A DNA stretch of 64,000 nt from Podaxis mareebaensis (Eukaryota > Basidiomycota > Agaricomycetes > Agaricales > Agaricaceae). Both the position numbers and the translations under genes were made by a program. Of the stretch, positions 25,420 to 36,830 are shown one piece after another. The stretch spans positions 34,169 to 98,168 of the forward strand of contig JAEUWP010000605.1 in the NCBI GenBank assembly GCA_018524725.1. The letters run 5' to 3'. A model generated the notes under the pieces. That model worked only from the letters and a program-made list of their open reading frames with translations, did no database searches and was not told the origin of the DNA. Position 1 is the first letter of the stretch. Each line of letters opens with the position of its first letter.

Positions 25420-25740
25420 ATACAGAGCGTAAAGTGAAGCAGGTGTGGAGATCTCGGGTACTGTAGTCTGGGAGCCGGACAACGGGGCCTATCAATGGTT
25501 AGTGTGCGGTAGTAAAGTTATCGATCAGAAATTTGAGAACAAAGTGACTGCTCAAACTGGGACCAAGGCAGGATTGCGAGTGTCATGTCCTCCGCAATGA
25601 CTCAAGTCAGGATATTGGCAGCACTTATGTCTTCGTCGCATCCAGGTTCCCGTACTCCGCATTTTGACTAGGTATTTGGGTAAGATAAACCCCATGCACC
25701 GTCCCGAAGCCATGTCCATGCCCGTTCCATTTACCAATTG
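25420..25740 (-). repeat. Duplicated 3' flank of the F-box copies
   Basis: The segment 25520-25640 resembles 29790-29920 (both read ACTGCT, GGGACCAA, GGATTGCGAGTGTCA-like and CTCAGGTCAGGATAT-like motifs), and 25420-25510 resembles 27485-27570. These are the flanks downstream of copies 2 and 3 and near copy 2's 5' side, evidence that whole units of several kilobases were copied. Confidence 0.6.
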
Positions 25741-25748
25741 CCATGCTC

Positions 25749-27340
25749 CTACACCTGTAAGACAGAGTATGACATACTATCGCGGAAGATAATGCGCCCA
25801 GATGCTTCATTACACTGTACCACGATACGTAGGTACCCGTCGCTCTCGAAAAATCGAACTTGTGTTCTAGATTCTACCTGAAGCTCCTTCTCCCACCAGT
25901 TAAACGTCACGAAATTCATCGAATTGTCGCTTCGCAGAAGAACCGCAAGTGAGAGCCCCAAGCTCCCGGAGTAAACGGGAAGAACGTCATGAGAAAGATT
26001 CTTGATCCTTGGCGGGATTCCAGGTTCATGGAGTATTTGGATGACGTTGATATCACCCTGGTGTGCCGTGACGATAGAGGAGAAACGATCATTAATAAAG
26101 ACACGAGATATCCTTAGAGGCGGTTCGGGGTGCAACGCAAGGCGGAAGAGCGGTTCAGGGGTCGACTGCAACTCATGCGTTTCGAACTGTGCCACGTTGA
26201 AAATCTCAACGTGAGTCTCGGTGATAGCAGCCAGTTGATTGCCTGGCAGGGGAAAACCCAAAAGAAATGTTATTGTGAATCACGCAACGACTTATTTTGA
26301 ACATGCTTACCGCCGCCGCTATGGGGTAATTCCATACAAATAGTCGGGGACAAGCATCCGAATAGCGGAAAATGTGGGCTTTGAAAGTCGCATCTCGGTC
26401 ATCCATACATCGTTCGACGACACATTCTTTTGAGAGCTTTAGTCGATTAAGTTGTCTCCAAGCATGGCCTGGGCTTTGTAGAGTAGCAATTGGGCTTGCT
26501 GTCCATGTAGCACCGGCGCCCCGACCTGCTAACTCGAGCTGATAGATACATATACGAGTCTATAGCTTTATGAGTTCAGAAGGAGGCAAAAAAGCAAAGT
26601 TGAAACTCACCAAGTCTGTGGGATGTTTTAGTGTTATGAAGAGCAACCTGGACGGATAGCCACGATTTCGAAGAATCCACCCAAATTGCAGAACCCCCAA
26701 GGGGGTCCACCTGTTTACCATACCTGTCATATTGCCGCACATCAAAGAGAGTACGCCGCGTTGATTCAGGCGCATCCAGGTCTAGAATGTAGACATAGCC
26801 CTCGACATTATCAAGTTACCATCTCCCACCCGGAAGAAGATGAAAATCTCCGCGTGTGTTAGGATCAAGGTCGAGCGCCCGCGAGCGGAATGCAGATGTG
26901 TTTGGTCGGCGCCATCTTTCCCGGACTCGGGATCGTTTAATCACAATTTGTTCTAGCTCTTCAGCGGTGTACGCCTCCACAGGACCTTCGAGTAAGGGTA
27001 CCCCCAACGTATACGAGAGGTCCGAAACTCTCGAGCGCCACAGCGAGTGCGTTTTTGCAGCCGGATGCATGTGCCCGCAGGTCTAGCCACGTAAGAAGGA
27101 TGTCCTAGGGGAAAGGCCACTATATACTGATTTCACTGCCAACACACCTCTTCAATCCAAGTATTGCAGGATTTCGCATAAGATCTCCTCTGGGATAGAC
27201 AGCAGGGTCTTCCCTGAGGTCAGATACCTTGGCCATGGGAATAACCTTAGCAATGGGGTAAGGAAGTGAAGAATTAGCTGGAGGAGAGAAAAGGTCGACG
27301 TCACTACTGTCGCGACACATCGCAGCGTCACATTCAAGTT
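25749..27340 (-). pseudogene. F-box-family copy 2 with two nonsense codons
   Basis: Very similar throughout to the intact copy 3. Exon 1 holds the F-box LLSIPEEILCEILQYLD, but the next codon, TGG in copy 3, is TGA here (27152-27154). Exon 2 reads THSLWRSRVSDLSYTLGVPL, LEGPVEAYTAEELEQIV and FHLLPGGRW, where the next codon TTA of copy 3 has become TAA (about 26816-26818); the frame then continues LDNVEGYVYILDLD. Later exons are open (HIFRYSDACPRLFVWNYP; FPLPGNQLAAITETHVEIF; FESDGYLRIVVQCNEASG) to LQV-stop at 25749. Two independent stops, one inside the F-box, make a functional product unlikely, though the rest is little decayed, so inactivation appears recent. Confidence 0.8.
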
Positions 27341-27350
27341 TCTGAGCCAC

Positions 27351-28142
27351 CTAAGTCACGAGACGCGACCCGGCTTCCTGCACTTTGGGAACCTGATTCT
27401 CGACTAAGGTACAGCCTCAGCTTACATTCCTATTTTTCTTCAGAGAATGCTTATGAAAACTAGACGTTGCACTTTTTAAGACAAGACGTATACAGGCCGT
27501 AAAGGAAGTAGGTGCGGAGATCTGGGTACTGTGTTCCGGGAGCCGATGGAGTCTATCCGGATGTTTAGTGAGACGCAGGACCTCCATCGCCATCATTCGG
27601 CTGGAAAAATTCGAGGAGAACATTCCCTGGAACCACCATCTGGAGGTATCATATTAAGCATGAACACGGTAAGAGTATCAATTCATTACCCACCCACGCT
27701 GCGAGGAGCCTTAATACCATGCTGATCCGTTCAAGGTTCCCGTTATCAAGGGTAATATAGAAAGTTTCACGTAGAGTGCCTCGTTCAACCATGTCCATGT
27801 GGGGGTTCTTAAGTATTCCATAAAGCCAGTGATCGCCGTCAGTTAAGATAAATTTCAGGATGCGGCATTTGTCGGGACCATATTCTTTGCTATTCTAGCC
27901 ATCAGTCATCTAAGCTTTTCGGGCATTTAAAGAGATTTTGGCTGACACTGCCGCGCATTCGCTGATAATCTGTTTAAGATGTCGCGTGAGTCGTGTAGGG
28001 GAGCCCGGATCAGCGTTAAAGTTCTGTGCGCCTTCATTGCCGGCCGTTTGACCGTTGGTCCTTGAGGCAGAATTTTTTGCCGATTGGTCTAGACGATGTG
28101 AGATACGGGTAGGCTAGGTCATGAAATTGTAATTCATGGTTA
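27351..28142. other. Intergenic, includes a duplicated flank piece
   Basis: 27485-27570 resembles 25420-25510 (shared GTGGAGATCT-like, GGGTACTGT and GGGAGCCG runs). The remainder shows no recognisable gene. Confidence 0.5.
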
Positions 28143-29471
28143 CTAACCGTTCAGCTCAAGTCTCTTCACCTCGAGTAAAACTACTTCATATGACAGTCTC
28201 TCCTCCGAGTCACTTTCCACAGAATCCAACGTATTGACCATATCGTTCAGTTCTTCTATCAAACCTTGGAATTTTGGTGTTGTGCGGGTACCTGGAACAC
28301 CAGTCCTTTGCTGTCCAGGCGCAAGCTGGTTATTGTGAAGGAAACACTTACATATTTTCGACAACATCCCCTGGGCTTGTGCATCTACCAGTGCCTCCCT
28401 CTTATTTGGATCGCCCGGTACCGTGACTGTCAGTGTCACAATAAACCCATCCGCCCGGCCAGTCAGAAAGTAGCGATACTTCTGCTCTGCCACCCTCGCC
28501 ACCACTTCAGCTGGTGATTCTTCCGAAGAGAGGTTAAACAGACTGAGCTCTGGGTAGAACCTGGAACATAAGTCTCGGTTTACATATTGGAGTAACAAGT
28601 TGTAGCCGGCGACTTTTAAGACCGCAACCTGTTCCGACTGTACTGCTATGAGATCAACGATGAAGCTCACGAAGAGGCACATACCGATTGATGGAAAAAC
28701 ACGAGAAAGCGTTCTACTAGCCCCTTGAACACGTCGTATTGGGCAGATGTCGGAAATTGGAGTGACCGAGGGCGAAATATGGGGGGGTCCGAATCTAGCC
28801 AGGCAAGCAGGGCTTCCGCGTCACCAGACTCGTGAATGACCAGGGCCGCTGGGCTCATTATTTTGTCCTTGGTCGTGACATTGGAAAAGCTGAGTATCTA
28901 TGTAGGAAAGGGGGAGAATGAGGTTTTGGATGGAAAATAGGGTGCTTCTCACTCGAATATGGAGTTCTTCAAAAGCTGCTGTTTGGACGAGCTCGACAAA
29001 CTCCAGGGCGCCAGTATTTCGTCGATCTATATAGGTCTTGATGGCCTCCAAGCAATAGTCGAGATCATCCTTTGTTTTGAATCTTGCTACAGGCATGCAA
29101 GCGGAAATGCTGGCCATAAGTTTCTCGAAGGCGTCACCTCTGAGCTTCTTGATCGACTTGGACTTGTTCTCATCTCGACGTTTGGTTTCACCTGGGAGTG
29201 TGCTTATTGGCTTGGACGATAGCGACTCCCAGTCCGTGCTCCAAAATTGCGTAACTTGTTCAGTGAGACTGAGCTTGCCTTGTAATTGATAATGAGCGAC
29301 AACCGCGCTTGGTGAAGCATGAGCCTGAGGACTGATGTTAATGATACCTGGGCTGATGTCGCTACGGCTGGGAAAGTCCCGTCGGAGCTCTTCCTTCGAT
29401 TTGACGTCGCATTCATCTAGAAGGACTGGATCAGCCGGTTTGGTTTGGTGGAAGGACAATAGACCCAACAT
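28143..29471 (-). CDS. Hypothetical multi-exon protein
   Basis: Starts at the ATG at 29471 (MLGLLSFHQTKPADPVLLDE). Exon 1 runs to ELHIR (donor GTGAGAAG near 28952). It is followed by exons reading ILSFSNVTTKDKIMSPAALV, YDVFKGLVERFLVFFHQS, AVQSEQVAVLKVAGYNLLLQ, FYPELSLFNLSSEESPAEVV, KYRYFLTGRADGFIVTLTVT and finally KFQGLIEELNDMVNTLDSVE to a stop at 28143. The frame stays open across several canonical introns, which supports a real gene of roughly 400 residues. No signal peptide, membrane span or catalytic motif was recognised. It sits inside the duplicated F-box region but is itself single-copy in the window. Confidence 0.65.
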
Positions 29472-30021
29472 GGATTGTCGAAATTACCGGAAGACTGGAA
29501 CTCGGACATTGTAGAGTGGATGGGGAGTACTGACTTGGCATCCATAACTCCGCTTATGTTCACGGGAACAAGAAGGTCAGTACCCGAAATGCATGGTAGA
29601 GGAACATGGTCTGTTATCGGATGGCGCGTGTTGGGCGTGTTGTGGGACGAGGTATATGGGTTGTTTTCATGGACCCTTCCTATCGATTGTAAACGTGTGA
29701 GGCATGAGGGCCGATGTCCCATTTGTCTAGTCGCAGAAAAAGCAAATACCGTAAGTTCAACTCCGAAGCTCAGCGTGCAAGTGCCAGTGTGATTAACCCG
29801 AAGTTTGGGAACGAAGTAACTGCTGGTATCGGGACCAACACAGGATCGCGAGTGTCACGCTTTCGGGAATGGCTCAGGTCAGGATATCGGCAACACTTAT
29901 TTGTCCTTGTCGCATCCGGGTTTCCATCCTCTGTATCTTGTCATGTGTGTTGATCAGATGGTCCTTACGCACCGCCCGAAAGCCCTATCTACACTAGTTG
30001 CATTGACCAATTGCTGTGTTC
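29472..30021. other. Intergenic between orphan gene and F-box copy 3
   Basis: 29743-30000 belongs to the duplicated unit (similar to 25500-25740). The rest must hold the promoter of the orphan minus-strand gene. No separate gene was recognised. Confidence 0.5.
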
Positions 30022-31587
30022 CTACACCTGTAAAATCGAGTACGATGTATTATCGCGGAAGATAATGCGCCCAGATGCTTCATCACATGTCATCATACGT
30101 AGATATCCGTCACTCTCGAAAAATCGAACCTGCGATCTAGATTCCACCTGACGGCCCTGATCCCACAAGTTAAAGGTTACGAAATCCATCGAATGGTCAC
30201 TCCGCAGAAGAACCGCGAGCGAAAGCCCCAAGGTCCTGGAGCGAACAGGACCAACGTCATGAAGAAGAGTCCTGACATTTGGGCGCATTCCAGGTCCATG
30301 CGGTATTTGGATGACATTGACATCACCTTGGTGTGCTGTGACGATAGAAGAGAAGCGACCATTGGTAAAGACGCGAGATATTCTCAGAGGCGGTGTAGGG
30401 TGCAACGGAAGGCGGAAGAGCGGTTCAGGGGCCAATCGCGAATCATTGGTTCCGAACTGCACCACGTTGAAAATCTCGACGTGGGTCTCAGTGATAGCGG
30501 CCAGCTGATTGCCGGGCAGGGGAAAAACCTGAGAGAAAGGTTATTGTGAATCACGAAGCGATTTATTTTGAACGTACTCACTGCCGCTGCTGCAGGGTAG
30601 TTCCATTGAAGTAGTCGAGGACAAGTGTCCGAATAGCGGAAAATGTGGACTTTGAAAGTCTTAACGTCGTGTCGGTAATCCAAACATCGCTCAATGACAT
30701 ATTCTTCTGATAGCTTTAGTCGGTTAAGTTGTCTCCTAGCATGGCCTGGGCTTTGTAGAGTAGCAATTGGGCTCGCTGTCCAGGTAGCACTGGCGCCCCG
30801 ACCTGCCAACTCGAGTTGATAGATACATATACGAGTTGAATCTTACAGCCATATTCTAAGTTCAGGAGAAGGCCGAAAAGTAAAATTTAACTTACCAAGT
30901 TCGTGAGCCGTTCCAATGTTATGAAGGGCGACCCGGAGGGACAGCCACGGTTTTGAAGGATCCACCCAAATTGCAGAACTCCCAAGGGGATCCACCTGTT
31001 TACCATACCTGTCATATTGCCGCACATCAAAGAGAGTACGTCGCGTTGATTCAGGCACATCCAGGTCTAGAATGTAAACGTAGCCCTCGACATTATCAAG
31101 TAACCATCTCCCACCCGGAAGAAGATGAAAATCTCCGTAGGTGTTAGAATCAAGGTCGAGCACCCGCGAGTGGAATGAAGATGTGTCTGGTTGACGCCAT
31201 CTTTCCCGGACTCGGGATCGTTTAATCACAATTTGTTCCAGCTCTTCGGCGGCGTATGTTTCCACGGGTCCTTCGAGCAAGGGTACCCCCAACGTATACG
31301 AGAGGTCCGAAACTCTCGAGCGCCACAGCGAGTGCGTTTTTGTAATTGCATGCATGTGCCTGCAGGTCTAACCACGTAAGGAGGATGTCCTAGATGGAAA
31401 GGCCAATACACACCGATTTCACTGCCAACACACTTCTCCAATCCAAGTATTGCAGGATTTCACATAAGATCTCCTCTGGGATGGACAGCAGAGTTTTCTT
31501 TGGTGTTAAATATCTTGGCCATGAGAAGAATCTTAATAACGGAGTGAGGAAGTAAAGAATTAGCTGGAGGAGAGAAGGGATCAACAT
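30022..31587 (-). CDS. F-box protein, intact copy 3 of a local family
   Basis: The ATG at 31587 opens MLIPSLLQLILYFLTPLLRF and the F-box LLSIPEEILCEILQYLDWRS followed by VLAVKSV. An intron (donor GTGTAT near 31433, acceptor CTGCAG near 31361) leads to HMHAITKTHSLWRSRVSDL. Further exons read FHLLPGGRWLLDNVEGYVYI, YDRYGKQVDPLG, RICIYQLELAGRG, KVHIFRYSDTCPRLLQWNYP, FPLPGNQLAAITETHVEIFN and RVFTNGRFSSIVTAHQGDVN, with a stop at 30022. The repeated beta-strand-like pattern after the F-box suggests a propeller-type substrate domain; this is inference. Unlike copies 1 and 2 no internal stop is needed. It likely acts as an SCF adaptor with unknown target. The exact start is uncertain because the hydrophobic leader is unusual. 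Confidence 0.72.
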
Positions 31588-32207
31588 CGTTACTTAGTCT
31601 CGTGGTACTTGTTGCGTCATGTATGGGCGTCACATTTCTGAACCATCAAAGTCACGCTGCGCGGCCGGCATGCAGGACTGACTGTGTCCCTTCCCGTTCT
31701 TGTTATGGCGAGTAAAGCAGCAGCAAAACTATGATCATTTCAAGAGACAGGCATATGGGAGTTTGCGAAGGAAAACTGTCAGAAGAGGCGGCCACCAGGT
31801 TTGTGAGGGCGGAAGTAAATAACCCGCTTATAAGCGCGGACCCTCTCCCCTTCATCTTACTTATCCTATATTCATACATAAGCTCAACTCGTTAGCACGT
31901 CGCGTGCCTATCGATTCTCTTGCCTTTTAGTGAGGTCTGTCCAGTATCACTTGTCAGGCTCTCACCAAGTAATTGAAGGTGCTTAGAATCAAGGAAAGGA
32001 GCATCACTTATCGTTCAAAGGCGTGCACTCATTATTAACACTGAACATAGGAGCACGCAATAGTTCGTGCTGAAGTCGACTTTTGTTGACCGCACTGGAG
32101 GTGCACAGGATATGGTGATTTTGAGCCAGGTTCGCAGAATCATAGGTCTTGTGCTGGCACGAGGTAGTGACAGTGGATCTCCAAATGTTCTAGATACAAG
32201 ATACGGT
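31588..32207. promoter_or_regulatory. Upstream region of F-box copy 3
   Basis: 31692-31840 is shared with 25147-25300, so it is the part of the flank that was duplicated with the gene and probably includes its promoter. The rest is the 3' side of the PEBP gene. No other gene was seen. Confidence 0.5.
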
Positions 32208-33016
32208 TCATGCAGTCGAGGGATCAGGTGCAACAAGCATGAACGTTCCTGCAATCGGGTCTCCCAATCCGACCTCCTGTGCAAACCCACTAATGTTGAA
32301 CAACGAAATCGGGGTAGTGGGTGTAACGACCGTCTGCTGGTTGAATCCGTCCGGTTGCCTAAATAGCAAGAAAATGTACCTGGAGTTCCGTAACCACAAA
32401 TCAACCATCGGTTTATTCTCGCTTGCCCAATAGCTGGGAGGAAGGACAAACCTGTGCGCATCGGACCCAGCAGGGGGTGTAGGCTGCCTGAATTCACTGA
32501 TTGCCGGCGTCGAATTAGTCAATAAACCCCCCATTCTCGAATTGGGCGTGAAGTTGCCTCCGAGGAAGTGGCGGATCTGTGCGCTGGTCGGGTTTTGAGG
32601 CGTTGGCGCATCTGGGTCGACGGCAGCAATGACGAAGGGGCCGCGGCTTTCGGTACCGACAACGCTGAAGATCGGTGGGCCGGCCGTCGCTGGTGGTAAT
32701 CGACTCATGAGAAGATTTGGTTGTCAAGGGGAGGTGAGGAACATACAGTTGCGAGGTAGTTGTTGACCCGCATGAAGTGTAATTGGGCGGCTGTTGGTTT
32801 CGGGGAAAGTTACCTCGAGGAGGGCCGTGGGGTTGAAATTGATCGAGAGGTCTCCCGGGATCTGCAATCAAACGGGCTTGAGTATGGATTTATAAGAGGA
32901 CGTTGGGGGGTACGAACGTTGGCATCATTGAAGGCCTGCTTGACCGTTCTCAAGCTTGTATCCTGTGCACTGACTGCAAGGGCAACAAGAGATAAAAACC
33001 CAAGTGAGAATCGCAT
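32208..33016 (-). CDS. Secreted PEBP-family protein, copy A
   Basis: Phosphatidylethanolamine-binding protein family (RKIP/FT/carboxypeptidase Y inhibitor fold). The ATG at 33016 starts a signal peptide (MRFSLGFLSLVALAVSAQ). Family motifs follow: the anion-pocket sequence VIAAVDPDAPTP, IRHFLGGNF, then, after removal of a 72-nt intron, AHRYIFLLFRQPDGF, and the C-terminal LGDPIAGTFMLVAPDP. An intron with donor GTTCGT follows the sequence for FNDAN, and another of about 55 nt follows QQLPRN. Stop at 32208. Secretion, not the cytosolic location of RKIP, is inferred from the leader. It is a tandem paralogue of the next gene. Possible roles include protease inhibition or lipid binding in the wall space; the sequence does not decide between these. 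Confidence 0.88.
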
Positions 33017-33503
33017 CGTTTTCTCTGGCGACAGCTAAGCTAAAGGAGGGCGTTAAATAACCTCGCTAGCGCAGACAGATTCACACCAGACGCTTCAAAG
33101 CGCGAAAAGAAGCGTCTAGACATTGGTTAGTTCCAACTTCCAAGTCTGGGAAAGTCCACATGGGGGCCGCGCAGTGGGAAAGAGTTCCGGTGGGCTCCAC
33201 ACCCATGCTTGCATGATAGTCCCATTTTCTCTTGCAGGTGCTGCCGTGGGAGTCCGGGTGTGCAGGCTTCGTAGCAATGACAAACGACCGTTCGGGGTTC
33301 CCTTGCTCTTGATTCCCTTCAGGCGCTTAAACATCGGGCCAAATTCTCGAAGTCGTGTATGTCGTAAATCCGGATCCGCAAGTTTGCATCTCAGGCGACG
33401 ATCTCCAAAAATAGCCTACGTGGTGATCAATGGTCAAATGACTTCATGATTCTTCAACCAAATTTTATACTTATGCTAATTAGGATTGCTCGACGTCAAA
33501 AGT
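33017..33503. other. Intergenic between the two PEBP genes
   Basis: This is the promoter side of copy A and the 3' side of copy B. No additional gene was recognised. Confidence 0.5.
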
Positions 33504-34327
33504 TCAAGGGTTATCGGGGTTCGCAACCATCATGAACGTTCCTGCGATTGGGTCTCCTAACCCGACCTCCTGCGCAAAAGTCGCAATATCAAAGTGTTGC
33601 ACAGGCGTAGCACCAGTGACGATCGTCTGCTGATCGAATCCTGCTGGTTGCTTGAATGCCAAGAAAACATATCTGGTGTACAATCCCACCATCAGTCAGT
33701 AATCTTAGAATTCTATAGTGAAATATGACAACGTCCGCTCACCGATGGTTCCCACCCGTAGGAGTAGGTTGCCTCCATTCCGACACCGCGGCACTTGTAT
33801 TACTTAACAACGGGCTCAAACCCAATCCATCTAATTTGCGCGGAGAAAAGTCGCCACCTAGGAAATGCCGGACTTGGGCATTGGAAGTGTTCGTGGGCGT
33901 GGGCGCATCTGGATCTACTGCTGCGATGACGAAAGGCCCTGGCCCAGCATTGACGGTCGGATTAGCGGGATCGAGGAGACCGAAGACGGGCGGAATTGCA
34001 GTTTCTGATTTGAATGAGTGTAGGGAATGAGTATACCGGGACAGCGCGTCAGTTACCATTGCGAGGAAGTTGGATGCCCGCGTGGACTAGAATGGGGAGG
34101 CCTGAAGATTGCGGAAGGATGACTTCGAGGAGGAATTTAGGGTTGAAATTGATTTTTAAGTCGTTCGGTATCTGGCCATATTAGATATATCAGTAGTTAA
34201 TTTGTCCGATGTGTTGGAGGCTTACATCGGCATTGATGAATGCTTGCTTAACAGCTGCGACTCTGATATCCTGGGCATAGACTACCAAGAAGAATGGTAC
34301 CAAAGTCAAAAGACTGGTGAATCTCAT
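33504..34327 (-). CDS. Secreted PEBP-family protein, copy B
   Basis: Tandem paralogue of copy A with the same exon plan. The ATG at 34327 begins a signal peptide (MRFTSLLTLVPFFLVVYAQ) and then VAAVKQAFINAD. After an intron with donor GTAAGC come IPNDLKINFNPKFLLEVIL, VIAAVDPDAPTPTN, VRHFLGGDFSP, and, across the same intron position as copy A, the pair NHR and YVFLAFKQPAGF, ending EVGLGDPIAGTFMMVANPD with a stop at 33504. The D-P-D-A-P and H-R-Y pocket motifs are complete, so the ligand pocket should be functional. The middle loop (PRKLDGLGLSPLLS) is the most different part between copies. Function as for copy A. Confidence 0.87.
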
Positions 34328-34674
34328 CTTGGTTACTTGAAGTCAGATAGCATACTGCGTTTGTGACGCATTTATGGAAACCGTCGCACATAAAAGAGTC
34401 GCCTTCGGTCAAAACCTCCTTCAGGAACATCAGGATGCCATATGGTAAGGATACAGCATTCCGTTCGGGCGTATGGTCGCGAATGCATAATCGTGAGAGC
34501 CTTCACACGGACTAGATTTACTCATGCTTTATCCCGAGCCAGCTTGTGAAGTGAAAAACCAAGGAAGAAGTGGGAATTGGTGGTTGAGATCAGGAGTGTA
34601 TACAGAAGCAGCTTGAAATCTAAGTAGAAAGAACAGACTTTTCGAGAAGCCCGGAACGATGACTGCCTGCGAGT

Positions 34675-36098
34675 TCATGAGTTATTTTGTGTGGGAGGCC
34701 AGAAAAAGGAGCCCAGGCTGCCCGCCAACGAGCACTTGACATTCTCCCCTGACTGTGTCGCACGTTCGAAGATGAACCCATTCTCACTCGAAGCAAGGAA
34801 CGTATTCTGGAGTGACAGGTCGAAGTCCTCGGAAGGGTTCTCCCAGACTTGGGAATGCGGTTCGTCTGAGACCGTAAGGAAATTAAGAGTTCCTGAGGTC
34901 TGTGGAAGCGAAAGGCTGGGAATGGCGGACGTGGGACGGTGAAGGAATCGCACGCGGGTGCCCGTTGTTGGTGCCTTAGGGGAGTCGATGGAGATGCTGC
35001 CTCGAGATGGGTCACCTGCTGTTATTCTGTATACGCGATCAATCTATGAAACTCCTTCAGAATTGGGATTAATCTTCGGAAGTGTAGGAGAACAAACCTT
35101 TCCATCAGTAGATAATGCACCAAGGGAGAATTGCTCTTCCTGTTTGAACGAGCCCGATACGTAGGTGTCCAGCCCCGACAGCTTGATGGCGGAGAGCAGC
35201 AGTTGAGTAGGGTTGCCATCATTAAGCATATTCACCATGTTTCCCTCGCTCTGAGTGACTGTCATGACCCCGCCCAGTTTCCGGACATCAAGGAAGTCAA
35301 CTCCGAGTCGGGGTTTGGAGTTTGTGACCTGTGTAAGAGCTAGGCCGACAGCTCCAGAGCTATGTATTCCTCGGTTGTGAAAGAGTGTTACAGGTCGGCC
35401 TGTTATGAAGGGTGTGGATGAGGCGAGAAGTCCTAGCTAGCAAGCATCAGTTGAAGAAGTATCAAGGGCAGTTGGAGAGGATCGGACCTTGTTAACATTA
35501 GGTAATTTTCGAAATGAAGAGAGTAAGCCTTCTGGCTTAAGGTCACTCAGGTATAAGACACCTTGAATCCCAGTAGGACTTGGAAACCGAGTTGAGGATT
35601 GGTTCTGGGAAGTAGGTCTGGGACTTACTCCAGCGTCCGAAGCTCCTCGGGTAACGAAATGCTCTGATTATCCTTCCACACATCCTCCCAAGACATACCC
35701 TCGTTTAGAGAATATTCCTTATCCTCGTCTTCCTTCCTTCTAAACGCATGCCACCTTCCAACCTGCGTCTCCTCCCTTCCCGGGATCGTCGACCGGAACG
35801 TTTTGATTGTCTGCGAATCAAACACAGCAACAGACAGCGATACAGCATCATTCGCTATACTCGTTCCATTAATTCGTGTTCTATCCAGTGGTCCCGACAG
35901 ACATCCAACAGTCCGTGTTTTGTCGAGGTTCACGAGCTGATTTACAGCACGTCCCAGGTCCTGTGAGTCCGGGATGTTGGCAGAGAGGGCAAAAAGCAGC
36001 GTCAGATTATGGCCTGCATACTGTTTGCTCAAGGCCTGGATTCTAGAGAGTAGAGCTGCTGGTGAGCGGGAGAGGTGTGTCGAGAGATGGAGTGCCAT
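34675..36098 (-). CDS. FIST-domain protein
   Basis: Starts at the ATG at 36098 (MALHLSTHLSRSPAALLSRI). The FIST_N part shows LTLLFALSANIPDSQDLG and TVGCLSGPLD; the middle shows GLLASSTPFITGRPVTLFHN, IHSSGAVGLAL and KPRLGVDFLDVRKLG; the FIST_C end shows SENGFIFERA and SLAGSLGSFFW, with the stop at 34675. Introns are seen after EELRTLE (GTAAGT), around 35490-35440, and near 35090-35030. FIST domains occur in bacterial sensory proteins and in FBXO22 of animals, where they follow an F-box. No F-box is visible here, so a standalone FIST protein, possibly mitochondrial given the Ser/Arg-rich N-terminus, is likely. Divergent from the next gene with only 83 bp between starts. Confidence 0.75.
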
Positions 36099-36181
36099 GG
36101 ATGCTTATGGGTGTTTGTTGCACTGATGAATGCTTGGAATGTTTTTCTCACACTCACTTTGATTTATTCCTCCACGTCGTA

Positions 36182-36697
36182 ATGGGCGAGGCTGCAGACA
36201 CATATCCCTCGATGCTCTGGGTAGCGTATGGGTGTCTGAAAACATTTGTACAAACTGACACTAATACATGCTTAGTATTCCCTCCGTTCTCATCCTCTCC
36301 GCCTACTTTGCGAACAAATGGTACAAAAAGTACAAGCTCAAAAAATATGGGATTGGTAAAGGCGGTGTGTATCCTTTGTCTTCCCTTTCCCTCAATACGA
36401 CTCACTTCTCGATTTGACATCCCAGCTCCCGGATTCCAGACAAATGTCAAACAACTCCGCGTTACACCAGAAATTGCAGAACGACTCCGCCGGGGCGAAT
36501 ACGTCAGTGCCGAAGAAATAGCCGCTGCTGTCGCTCGTGCAGAGGAAGAGGCTAAGAAGCGGCCACCGCAAGGTGTCATTGAGGTTGGATTTGGCCCGCG
36601 AGACACATCGACAACGACGAAGGAAGAACCTGTGAACGAATGGTTACCGGAGAATATAACTAATCCCAAGAAGAGAGGGAAAGCGAAGCGCAGGTGA
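36182..36697 (+). CDS. Small single-pass membrane protein
   Basis: The ATG at 36182 reads MGEAADTYPSMLWVAYG. An intron of about 44 nt (donor GTGTCT, acceptor TTAG near 36272) joins a hydrophobic segment IPSVLILSAYFANKWYKKYK. A second intron near 36364-36424 leads to APGFQTNVKQLRVTPEIAER, LRRGEYVSAEEIAAAVARAE, a proline-rich turn, and a Lys/Arg-rich tail ending PKKRGKAKRR before the stop at 36695. Layout: short lumenal end, one span, cytosolic helical part with basic tail. I do not recognise a named family. It could be an ER or mitochondrial membrane adaptor. Confidence 0.65.
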   Translation: MGEAADTYPSMLWVAYGCLKTFVQTDTNTCLVFPPFSSSPPTLRTNGTKSTSSKNMGLVKAVCILCLPFPSIRLTSRFDIPAPGFQTNVKQLRVTPEIAERLRRGEYVSAEEIAAAVARAEEEAKKRPPQGVIEVGFGPRDTSTTTKEEPVNEWLPENITNPKKRGKAKRR

Positions 36698-36830
36698 TAC
36701 AAGTTAATTTGTAAGTGTGTGGAACTTGGAGAAGCTGGGGATAGTCCTAACACATAGCAATTATACGTATATTTCCGTACTAGACAAGCACAAGGACCCT
36801 GCTAGATACCCAGGAGGACCTTTCATCACC

